Source of the DNA: DASTRU01 sp035761045
GTDB taxonomy: Bacteria > Pseudomonadota > Gammaproteobacteria > Burkholderiales > Burkholderiaceae_E
DNA: 11,057 nucleotides
NCBI GenBank assembly: GCA_035761045.1
Contig: DASTRU010000085.1
Span: 1-11,057, forward strand
Direction of reading: 5' to 3'
The translations under genes and the position numbers were made by a program. Under the pieces are notes generated by a model. The model did not search any database. It had not been told where the DNA came from and saw only the letters and a list, made by a program, of their open reading frames with translations. Shown here piece by piece: positions 1 through 5,883 of this stretch (positions are counted from its first letter, which is position 1; every line of letters starts with the position of its first letter).

Positions 1-2
1 TG

Positions 3-83
3 CGTGCCGCGATCGCTCCGCATGTGCTCGGATCAGCATCGATCACCGGGCGTTACGCCTTGAATCCGCTCGTGACGGTTTAA
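3..83 (+). CDS. C-terminal tail of an unrecognised protein (partial)
   Basis: An open frame runs in from the left edge and ends at a TAA at 81-83. It encodes about 26 residues finishing ...RYALNPLVTV. The stop lies only 5 bases before the ATG of the histidine phosphatase, which suggests the two are cotranscribed. The fragment is too short for me to identify a family, and no motif is visible. That it is a real gene end is an inference from the tight spacing, the absence of a stop from the edge to 81, and codon use similar to the neighbouring genes. Confidence 0.5.
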   Translation, partial: RAAIAPHVLGSASITGRYALNPLVTV

Positions 84-88
84 CGCCG

Positions 89-736
89 ATGCCAACGCGC
101 GTTGTTCTCATTCGCCATGGCGAGACCGCGTGGAACCGCGAACGCCGCTTGCAAGGTCATACCGATGTTCCGTTGAACGATGTGGGTGTCGCGCAAGCCG
201 ATGCCATGGCGGCCGCGTTGGATGCATGGAACGTAACCGCGCTTGCATCGAGCGATTTAATGCGCGCACGGCAAACCGCCGACCCGATCGCGCGGCGTTT
301 TTCGTTGAAACCGATGTACGACACCGCCTGGCGTGAACGGCATTACGGCGTCTTTGAAGGCTTAACGCTTGATGAACTGCCTCATCGCTATCCCAACGAG
401 TATGCGCAATGGCGCGCGCGCGATATTCATGCCCCTTCGCCGCCGCAAGGCGAATACCTAAATGCCTTTCATCAACGCATTCGGCGAGCGCTCGACGCGC
501 TTGCCATGCGTTACACGCAAGCGGTGGTGGCCGTTGTCACGCATGGCGGCGTGCTTGATTCGGTGTATCGAATCGCCACGTCCACGCCGCTCGATATTCC
601 ACGCGCATGGCCCATTCATAACGCGAGCCTGAACGTGATTGATTGGCACGCGCCCAATCATTTTTCGTTAGTGAAGTGGGGCGACATCACGCATCTCGAA
701 AATTCGTTGGACGAATTGCGCGAACGGTCTCGCTAA
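89..736 (+). CDS. Histidine phosphatase family protein (phosphoglycerate mutase-like, GpmB/CobC type)
   Basis: A 215-residue protein of the histidine phosphatase superfamily (branch 1), of normal size for a GpmB/CobC-like phosphatase. Visible catalytic elements are the RHGET motif near the N-terminus with the phospho-accepting His10 (R9-H10-G11), Arg59 in SSDLMRARQT (phosphate binding), Glu83 in WRERHYGVFEG (expected proton donor) and the second histidine, His152, in VVTHGG. There is no signal peptide, so it should be cytoplasmic. Members of this family dephosphorylate small phosphorylated metabolites, and substrate cannot be read from sequence. It is often annotated as phosphoglycerate mutase, but the short length and GpmB-like pattern argue for a broad phosphatase rather than the glycolytic enzyme. 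No cobalamin genes are nearby to support alpha-ribazole phosphatase. It starts 5 bases after the preceding stop. The family is certain; the exact role is not. Confidence 0.9.
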   Translation: MPTRVVLIRHGETAWNRERRLQGHTDVPLNDVGVAQADAMAAALDAWNVTALASSDLMRARQTADPIARRFSLKPMYDTAWRERHYGVFEGLTLDELPHRYPNEYAQWRARDIHAPSPPQGEYLNAFHQRIRRALDALAMRYTQAVVAVVTHGGVLDSVYRIATSTPLDIPRAWPIHNASLNVIDWHAPNHFSLVKWGDITHLENSLDELRERSR

Positions 737-940
737 GGAAAACACGTAGCAAAACATTAGGAATGCGCACCGCGTTTTACTAAGGGCCTTTCTTAATCGC
801 TCAATGGGTCGGTCGCAGGCGCGATGAAGTGTGCGGTTTTAGTTCGAGTGCAAGAGTCAAGCTTGTTAGCCTCGCCCTCGTAAATGGTTGCACCGCCGAT
901 TTCTCGGCATTCATCGCTTGAAGCTTGAAAGGAGACCACC
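737..940. other. Intergenic gap without a recognisable gene
   Basis: About 200 bases between the phosphatase and the binding-protein gene. I see no convincing coding frame, no RNA gene and no strong terminator: the AAGGGCCTT dyad near 782-790 has no usable loop. A TTGTTA (863-868) and a TAAATG (881-886) look vaguely promoter-like, but the 12-base spacing is wrong. The promoter for the binding protein is expected somewhere here, but I cannot place it. Confidence 0.5.
928..935 (+). promoter_or_regulatory. Shine-Dalgarno site fixing the GTG start of the binding protein
   Basis: AAAGGAGA lies 5 bases before a GTG at 941 and is the best ribosome binding site in the window. It supports the GTG start over the in-frame ATG ten codons later, and only the GTG start leaves an arginine-containing n-region on the signal peptide. 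Confidence 0.8.
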
Positions 941-2089
941 GTGTCTATCGCCCGCATCCTCCGCCTGCACATGTGGTGCGCTGGTGTGCTCGCGTTAGTA
1001 AGTTCCGCCGTATTCAGCGCCGAGACGGGCGTGACGGAAGACCGCATCTTGCTCGGTCAATCCGCCGCGTTCTCGGGGCCCGCCGCGCAATTGGGTATCC
1101 AACTTAATTTAGGCGCCAAGGTGTACTTCGATCACGTTAACCGCTCGGGCGGTGTGTATGGCCGACGTATCGAGCTAAAAACCTTGGACGACCGGTACGA
1201 GTCCGATCTCGCCGCCGCCAACACCAAGCAACTCATCGAGCAGGACAACGTGTTCGCCTTGTTTGGGTATGTCGGCACGCCGACGTCGAATGCCGCGTTG
1301 CCAATCTTCACGAAGGCGAAGGTGCCATTCTTCGCGCCGTTCACGGGTGCGATGAGTCTGCGCGAGCCGTTTAATCGCTACATCTTCAACATCCGCGCGA
1401 GCTATCAGGAAGAAACCGCGCGGATCATCGAGCAGCTTACGAGTACCGGCACCACGCGTATCGCCGTGTTTTATCAAAACGATGCGTACGGCAAGGCCGG
1501 ACTCGATGGCACCGAAAAAGCACTGGGTTCACGTGGCTTGAAGACCATCGCGCTAGGCACGGTCGAGCGTAATTCGGTTGACGTGCGCAAGGCCGTGGAA
1601 GCGTTGGTCGCCGCGCAGCCAGACGCGGTGATGATGGTGTCGGCGTATTCGTCGGTCGCGGCCTTCGTGAAGGAAATGCGCAAGGCCGGCTATACCGGGC
1701 AATTCCATAACGTGAGCTTCGTCGGCAGCAAGGCGCTTGCCGATGCCTTGGGTAATGAGTCCGTAGGCATGGCGATTAGCCAAGTCATGCCGTTCCCGTT
1801 CTCGCCCACGGCCGCGATCGTTCGCGAGTATCAAAAGTTGATGTCGGAAGCGGGTCATACCGATTACAACTGGTCGAGCCTCGAAGGATTCGTGGCCGCG
1901 CGCGTATTCGTCGAAGGGTTGCGACGCGCGGGACGCGACCTCACGCGCGATAAGTTGATTTCCGGACTTGAATCGATCGGCCGGTTCGACGTGGGCGGCA
2001 TGGACATCACGTTTTCGCCGACCAATCACAACGGCTCCAAGTTCGTCGAACTCACGATCATTAATTCGCGTGGCCGGTTTTCGCGGTGA
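941..2089 (+). CDS. Periplasmic ABC-transporter substrate-binding protein, branched-chain amino acid (LivJ/LivK) type
   Basis: A 382-residue periplasmic binding protein of the Leu/Ile/Val-binding family (Peripla_BP_6-like). Residues 1-27 look like a Sec signal peptide: Arg5 and Arg8, a hydrophobic core at about 12-22, then VFSA before Glu28 as a likely cleavage site. There is no lipobox cysteine. The mature part begins in the family style (ILLGQSAAFSGPAAQLG) and shows typical segments such as GGVYGRRIEL, LFGYVGTPTS and VFYQNDAYGKAGL across the two-lobe fold. The family captures amino acids or other small amides and carboxylates for an ABC importer, but the ligand cannot be inferred. No permease or ATPase gene is adjacent, so it either serves a transporter encoded elsewhere or acts as a stand-alone sensor. 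It starts with GTG behind a strong ribosome binding site. No terminator is evident before the glyA leader. Confidence 0.92.
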   Translation: MSIARILRLHMWCAGVLALVSSAVFSAETGVTEDRILLGQSAAFSGPAAQLGIQLNLGAKVYFDHVNRSGGVYGRRIELKTLDDRYESDLAAANTKQLIEQDNVFALFGYVGTPTSNAALPIFTKAKVPFFAPFTGAMSLREPFNRYIFNIRASYQEETARIIEQLTSTGTTRIAVFYQNDAYGKAGLDGTEKALGSRGLKTIALGTVERNSVDVRKAVEALVAAQPDAVMMVSAYSSVAAFVKEMRKAGYTGQFHNVSFVGSKALADALGNESVGMAISQVMPFPFSPTAAIVREYQKLMSEAGHTDYNWSSLEGFVAARVFVEGLRRAGRDLTRDKLISGLESIGRFDVGGMDITFSPTNHNGSKFVELTIINSRGRFSR

Positions 2090-2143
2090 TGCCGATTTGA
2101 AGATTTGTTGACGGCTTCGGCCGGAAGCGCGAGCGGTGTCGCG

Positions 2144-2149
2144 TAAAAT
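2144..2149 (+). promoter_or_regulatory. Candidate -10 element of the glyA promoter
   Basis: TAAAAT sits about 15 bases before the riboswitch aptamer, so a transcript starting 6-8 bases downstream would begin just ahead of helix P1, as expected for a riboswitch leader. No good -35 hexamer lies at 16-18 bases (the sequence there is around CCGGAA). TTGACG at 2108-2113 is 30 bases away and too far. The call therefore rests on the -10 and its placement. Confidence 0.45.
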
Positions 2150-2163
2150 CGCGGCACCATTCA

Positions 2164-2256
2164 CCCCCGCGTGACTGGCGATTCAGGTGGACAGACCACC
2201 AGGGAGCGCGGGGCGACTCGCACATCAGCGTGATGTGCGCGCCGATCGCCTGGGCA
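2164..2256 (+). promoter_or_regulatory. ZTP/ZMP riboswitch (pfl motif) in the glyA leader
   Basis: The conserved pfl-motif parts occur in the right order. Helix P1 pairs CCCCGCG (2165-2171) with CGCGGGG (2207-2213). It encloses the conserved GUGACUGGCG (2171-2180) and helix P2, GGUGG (2186-2190) with CCACC (2196-2200), followed by the conserved GGGAGC (2202-2207). A linker carries an 8-bp hairpin (2220-2227 with 2231-2238). The 3' domain holds the hallmark CGCCUGGGC (2247-2255), with short helix P3 pairing 2241-2243 with 2253-2255. Loop bases CGCC (2247-2250) can form the known pseudoknot with GGCG (2177-2180). This class binds ZTP and ZMP (AICAR ribotide), which build up when 10-formyl-tetrahydrofolate is low, and raises expression of one-carbon and purine genes. 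glyA is a classic target, which matches the gene downstream. Confidence 0.95.
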
Positions 2257-2290
2257 TCCGATGGTGTATCCGCCGTTTCCCTGCCAGGAG
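2249..2290 (+). promoter_or_regulatory. Candidate riboswitch expression platform: alternative pairing that masks the glyA ribosome binding site
   Basis: The glyA Shine-Dalgarno AGGAG is at 2286-2290, 5 bases before the ATG at 2296. Its upstream part, CCAGG (2284-2288), is exactly complementary to CCUGG (2249-2253) in the P3 loop region of the aptamer. Two further pairs are possible after a one-base bulge (2255-2256 with 2282-2283). CCUGG contains two bases of the ligand-state pseudoknot and part of P3, so the two pairings exclude each other. This fits a translational ON switch with no terminator. The pairing is visible in the sequence; its function is inferred. Confidence 0.5.
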
Positions 2291-2295
2291 CCGTC

Positions 2296-3543
2296 ATGCT
2301 GTTTCGATCCAACCATACGATCGCCCAGGTCGATCCCGACCTGTGGTCCGCCATTCAATCCGAAAACCGTCGTCAGCAAGACCATATCGAGCTGATCGCG
2401 TCCGAGAACTACACCTCGCCGGCCGTCATGGAGGCGCAGGGCACGCAACTCACCAATAAATACGCCGAAGGCTATCCGGGCAAGCGCTATTACGGCGGTT
2501 GCGAGTTTGTTGACGTGGCCGAAGCCTTGGCGATCGAGCGCGTCAAGCAGTTGTTCGGCGCCGATGCCGCGAACGTGCAACCGCATTCGGGCGCGCAAGC
2601 CAACGAGGCCGTCTTCCTCGCCTTCTTGAAACCCGGCGACACGATCATGGGCATGAGCCTGGCCGAAGGCGGCCATCTCACGCACGGCATGGCGCTCAAT
2701 ATGAGCGGCAAATGGTTCAACGTCGTGCCGTATGGCTTGAACGCGAAGGAAGAAATCGATTACGACCGCATGGAAGCGCTCGCGCACGAGCACAAGCCAA
2801 AGTTGATCATCGCGGGCGCGTCGGCGTATTCGCTGCATATCGATTTCGAGCGTTTCGCCAAGGTGGCGAAGGCAATTGGCGCGATCTTCATGGTCGACAT
2901 GGCGCATTACGCCGGGCTGATCGCGGCGGGCGTGTATCCCAACCCAGTACCGCATGCCGACGTGGTCACGTCCACCACGCACAAGAGCCTGCGTGGGCCG
3001 CGCGGCGGCATCATCCTGATGAAGTCGGAGCACGAGAAGGCCATCAACTCGGCGATTTTCCCCGGCTTGCAAGGCGGGCCGCTCATGCATGTGATCGCCG
3101 CCAAGGCGGTCGCGTTCAAGGAAGCGTTGTCGCCTGAATTCAAGACCTATCAGCAGCAAGTGGTGAAGAACGCGCAAGCGATGGCGAACACGCTCGTCGA
3201 ACGTGGCCTGCGTATCGTCAGCGGCCGGACTGAATCGCACGTGATGTTGGTGGACTTGCGCGCGAAGAACATCACCGGCAAGGACGCGGAAAAAGCGCTT
3301 GGCGAAGCGCATCTCACGGTGAATAAAAACGCGATTCCGAATGATCCGGAAAAGCCGTTCGTGACCTCGGGCATTCGTTTGGGTTCGCCCGCGATGACCA
3401 CGCGCGGCTTCAAGGAAGCGGACGCCGTGAAAACCGCGCACCTCATCGCCGACGTGCTCGAAGCGCCGCATGACGCTGCCAATATCGAGCGCGTGAAAGC
3501 CGGCGTGAAGCAATTGACCGACGCGCATCCGGTCTACGAATAA
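2296..3543 (+). CDS. glyA: Serine hydroxymethyltransferase
   Basis: A 415-residue PLP enzyme converting serine and tetrahydrofolate to glycine and 5,10-methylene-tetrahydrofolate, the main cytoplasmic source of one-carbon units for purines, thymidylate and methionine. Family blocks are plain: HIELIASENYTSP near the N-terminus, KYAEGYPGKRYYGG (substrate binding), the D201-MAH204 motif near the PLP ring and the Schiff-base lysine Lys230 in TSTTHKSLRGPRGG. Length matches the usual 415-420. The frame extends upstream to an ATG at 2230, but that start lies inside the riboswitch linker; the ATG at 2296 has AGGAG five bases before it and gives the normal N-terminus. Expression is likely controlled by the ZTP riboswitch in its leader, which makes sense because low folate one-carbon supply raises ZMP/ZTP. 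nrdR follows after 29 bases with no terminator. Confidence 0.98.
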   Translation: MLFRSNHTIAQVDPDLWSAIQSENRRQQDHIELIASENYTSPAVMEAQGTQLTNKYAEGYPGKRYYGGCEFVDVAEALAIERVKQLFGADAANVQPHSGAQANEAVFLAFLKPGDTIMGMSLAEGGHLTHGMALNMSGKWFNVVPYGLNAKEEIDYDRMEALAHEHKPKLIIAGASAYSLHIDFERFAKVAKAIGAIFMVDMAHYAGLIAAGVYPNPVPHADVVTSTTHKSLRGPRGGIILMKSEHEKAINSAIFPGLQGGPLMHVIAAKAVAFKEALSPEFKTYQQQVVKNAQAMANTLVERGLRIVSGRTESHVMLVDLRAKNITGKDAEKALGEAHLTVNKNAIPNDPEKPFVTSGIRLGSPAMTTRGFKEADAVKTAHLIADVLEAPHDAANIERVKAGVKQLTDAHPVYE

Positions 3544-3572
3544 CGCCGCGCTCAACCACCCACACGCCGCCG

Positions 3573-4043
3573 ATGCGCTGCCCGTTTTGTTCGCACGAAG
3601 ACACCGCGGTTCTCGAAACCCGGGTGGCGGACGACGGCGCGGTGATTCGGCGGCGGCGTCGTTGTCCCGCGTGCGATAAACGATTCACCACCTACGAACG
3701 CATCGAATTGCAGCTGCCCGTCGTCGTCAAGAAAGACGGCAGCCGCATGGAATATTCGCGCGACAAACTCAAGGCGAGTTTGCTGCTGGCCTTGCGTAAG
3801 CGACCGGTGAGTTCGGGCGCGGTGGATGAATCGATTACGCGCATCGAAGACAAGCTCGTGGGGCTTGCGTCGAAGGAAGTGTCGACCGAGCGCATCGGCG
3901 AGCTTGTCATGCGCGAGCTGCGCCGGCTCGACAAGATCGCCTACATCCGGTTCGCGAGCGTGTATCGCAGCTTCGAGGATGTCGAAGAATTCAAAGATGT
4001 CATTCAAGAAGTGGAGAAGTCGCGGCGCCGTTCAGGCGCTTAA
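3573..4043 (+). CDS. nrdR: Transcriptional repressor NrdR of ribonucleotide reductase genes
   Basis: A 156-residue, full-length NrdR. The N-terminal zinc ribbon is complete (Cys3, Cys6, Cys31, Cys34 in MRCPFC and CPAC) and includes the arginine-rich RRRRR stretch before the second cysteine pair. It is followed by the FTTYER segment and an ATP-cone domain from about residue 47 (VVVKKDGSRMEYSRDKL) to 140. The family binds ATP or dATP, changes oligomeric state, and represses nrd operons by binding paired NrdR boxes. No nrd gene or NrdR box is recognised here, so it acts at a distance. It lies 29 bases after glyA and 12 bases before ribD, the latter an arrangement also found in E. coli. No clear Shine-Dalgarno precedes the ATG. 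The start is fixed by the conserved N-terminal MRCPFC. Confidence 0.98.
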   Translation: MRCPFCSHEDTAVLETRVADDGAVIRRRRRCPACDKRFTTYERIELQLPVVVKKDGSRMEYSRDKLKASLLLALRKRPVSSGAVDESITRIEDKLVGLASKEVSTERIGELVMRELRRLDKIAYIRFASVYRSFEDVEEFKDVIQEVEKSRRRSGA

Positions 4044-4055
4044 AGACGCCCATCA

Positions 4056-5177
4056 ATGTTCACCGAAGCCGATCACGCCTTCATGTCGCATGCCCTCGCG
4101 CTCGCCGCCGAAGGGTTGAATACGACGACGCCAAATCCCCGCGTCGGTTGCGTGATCGTCAAGGACGGCAACGTGATCGGCGAAGGCTTTCATCGCAAGG
4201 CGGGCGAGCCGCACGCCGAAGTGCACGCGATTCTCGCGGCGCGCGCCAAGGTCGGCAGCGCGGCGCTGGTCGGCGCGACCGCCTACGTCACGCTCGAACC
4301 ATGCCAACATTTTGGCCGTACGCCGCCTTGCGTGACGGCGCTGCTGGAAGCGCGTATTTCGCGCGTGGTGGCGGCGATGGAAGATCCCAATCCCCTGGTC
4401 GCCGGACAAGGCTTGGCCGCCTTGCGCCAAGCCGGCATCGACGTGCGCTGCGGGCTGCTCGCCGCCGAAGCCGCCGAGGTCAACGCGGGTTTCATCTCGC
4501 GCATGACGCGCGGCATTCCGTGGGTGCGATTGAAGGTCGCCGCGACGCTCGATGGTGGCATCGCGTTGGCCGACGGGACATCGCAATGGATTACCGGCGA
4601 AGCCGCGCGGCGCGACGGTCACGCCTGGCGCGCGCGAGCTTGCGCCGTATTAACCGGCGCGGGCACTGTTATTGAAGACGATCCGCAACTAACGGTGCGC
4701 GCGGTGGAAACATCGCGTCAGCCAATGCGTGTGATCGTTGATAGCCGTCTTGAAGTGCCGCCCACGGCGCGCGTGTTCGATGGCACGGTGCCAACGCTGG
4801 TGTTCGTGGCCCGCGCGCCTGGCGATAAGGCCGCGCCCTTGCGCGATCGCGGTATCGAGTTCGTCGAACTGCCAAACGCCGAGGGCAAGGTGGACTTGCC
4901 CGCGATGCTGCGCGAACTGGGCCGGCGCAATATCAACGAGTTGCATATCGAAGCGGGCGGTCGTTTGAACGCGTCGCTCTTGCGCGAAGGCTGCGTCGAC
5001 GAATTGCTCGCGTATTACGCGCCGCGATTGATGGGCGAGGGCGGCCGACGCATGTTCGACCTCCCCGCGCCGAAGGCGCTCGACGACATGGTGGCCTTCG
5101 ATCACGTGCGTGTCGCCACTATTGGCGAGGACGGCGATTTTCGCGTGCTCGCGCGGCTCAAGCGTCGCGGCGATTAA
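4056..5177 (+). CDS. ribD: Bifunctional riboflavin biosynthesis deaminase/reductase RibD
   Basis: A 373-residue two-domain enzyme of normal length. The N-terminal zinc deaminase domain (about 1-145) has His53-Ala-Glu55 (HAE, zinc ligand and proton shuttle) and Cys83/Cys92 in EPCQHFGRTPPC. The C-terminal reductase domain (about 155-373, dihydrofolate-reductase-like fold) has VRLKVAATLDGGIA, SQWITG, GAGTVIEDDPQLTVR and IEAGGRLNASLL. It removes the ring amino group of 2,5-diamino-6-ribosylamino-pyrimidinone 5'-phosphate and then reduces the ribosyl chain with NADPH, the second and third steps of riboflavin synthesis. It starts 12 bases after nrdR and ends 4 bases before the ribE ATG, so it is surely cotranscribed with ribE. 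No catalytic residue looks altered. Confidence 0.98.
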   Translation: MFTEADHAFMSHALALAAEGLNTTTPNPRVGCVIVKDGNVIGEGFHRKAGEPHAEVHAILAARAKVGSAALVGATAYVTLEPCQHFGRTPPCVTALLEARISRVVAAMEDPNPLVAGQGLAALRQAGIDVRCGLLAAEAAEVNAGFISRMTRGIPWVRLKVAATLDGGIALADGTSQWITGEAARRDGHAWRARACAVLTGAGTVIEDDPQLTVRAVETSRQPMRVIVDSRLEVPPTARVFDGTVPTLVFVARAPGDKAAPLRDRGIEFVELPNAEGKVDLPAMLRELGRRNINELHIEAGGRLNASLLREGCVDELLAYYAPRLMGEGGRRMFDLPAPKALDDMVAFDHVRVATIGEDGDFRVLARLKRRGD

Positions 5178-5181
5178 TCGA

Positions 5182-5793
5182 ATGTTCACTGGCATCGTTC
5201 AAACCGTTGGTCGCATCGTTCAGTCCGTTCCGCTCGGCGCGGACGGTCATGGGCGGCGCCTGACCATCAAAACTTCGGACCTCGGACTTGAGCACGTGCG
5301 CGTCGGGGATTCCATCGCCATTAACGGCGCGTGCATGACGGTCACGTCCAAGACCGACACGACATTCACGATCGATGTCTCGGCCGAGTCGCTTTCCAAA
5401 ACCGCGGGCTTCGACGCGCTCGGCCCCGTCAACCTCGAACGCGCGATGCGCCTGGGCGATCGGCTCGACGGCCATTTGGTAAGCGGCCATGTGGATGCGA
5501 CCGGCGTCGTGCAACGGTTGATGCCGGTGGGCGAGAGCGTGGAGTTCGTCGTGCGCGCGCCGCGCGCACTGGCAAAGTATCTGGCCGTGAAAGGCTCGCT
5601 GTGCGTGCACGGTGTATCGCTTACCGTCAATCGCGTGCATGACGTCACCGACGGATGCGATGTGTCGATCAATCTGATCCCGCATACCTTGTCGGCCACC
5701 ACGCTTGGCACGTTAAGCGCGGGATCGGCCGTCAATCTCGAAATCGATCTTATCGCGCGCTATTGCGAGCGCATGTTGTCCGCGCCGCGATAA
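5182..5793 (+). CDS. ribE: Riboflavin synthase, alpha subunit
   Basis: A 203-residue riboflavin synthase (called ribE or ribC depending on organism), which dismutates two 6,7-dimethyl-8-ribityllumazine molecules to riboflavin plus the pyrimidine substrate of RibH. The family's internal duplication is visible: a first barrel from MFTGIVQTVGRI to about residue 95 with NGACMTV (48-54), and a second from DGHLVSGHVDATGVV (about 96) with HGVSLTVN (143-150). The MFTGI start is nearly invariant in the family, so the ATG at 5182, 4 bases after ribD, is chosen over a possible 24-codon extension that would overlap ribD. The last residues (ARYCERML) match the usual C-terminal helix involved in trimer formation. 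About 90 bases separate it from the next gene. Confidence 0.97.
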   Translation: MFTGIVQTVGRIVQSVPLGADGHGRRLTIKTSDLGLEHVRVGDSIAINGACMTVTSKTDTTFTIDVSAESLSKTAGFDALGPVNLERAMRLGDRLDGHLVSGHVDATGVVQRLMPVGESVEFVVRAPRALAKYLAVKGSLCVHGVSLTVNRVHDVTDGCDVSINLIPHTLSATTLGTLSAGSAVNLEIDLIARYCERMLSAPR

Positions 5794-5824
5794 ACGCGTG
5801 AATCGTTGCGTCACGGCGCGCGAC

Positions 5825-5830
5825 TACAAT
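5825..5830 (+). promoter_or_regulatory. Candidate -10 element for an internal promoter ahead of ribBX
   Basis: TACAAT lies 53 bases before the ribBX ATG, in the largest gap of the rib-nusB-thiL-pgpA run, and closely resembles sigma70 -10 elements. TTGCGT (5806-5811) is only 13 bases upstream, too close for a standard -35. A 5-bp dyad, CGTGA (5797-5801) and TCACG (5811-5815), sits just upstream. No RFN/FMN riboswitch conserved sequence is present in this gap. Confidence 0.35.
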
Positions 5831-5883
5831 GCCGGGTCTTGCCGTTTTCCATCGTTCGCACGCCATTTCCGGGGTTCTTCGCC

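Noticed and set aside
2112..2123. CGGC-UUCG-GCCG hairpin after the binding-protein gene as a terminator
   Set aside because: The stem is only 4 bp and no T-run follows on either strand.
2230..2295. Extended glyA start giving 22 more residues
   Set aside because: The extension lies inside the ZTP aptamer linker and 3' domain. ATG 2296 has AGGAG at 5 bases and gives the family-normal N-terminus.
2161..3555. Long minus-strand open frame opposite glyA and its riboswitch
   Set aside because: It mirrors the codon periodicity of glyA in GC-rich DNA, has low-complexity arginine/histidine-rich translation, no recognisable motif, and would cross the riboswitch.
5110..5181. Upstream-extended ribE start
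   Set aside because: It would overlap ribD by 68 bases and precede the invariant MFTGI start. ATG 5182 is 4 bases after the ribD stop.
5806..5883. TTG start adding 26 residues to RibBX
   Set aside because: It would cover the promoter-like TACAAT. The extension has no family resemblance, and ATG 5884 gives the usual length.
5794..5883. FMN (RFN) riboswitch before ribBX
   Set aside because: The gap is too short for the roughly 120-base aptamer and none of its conserved blocks is visible.
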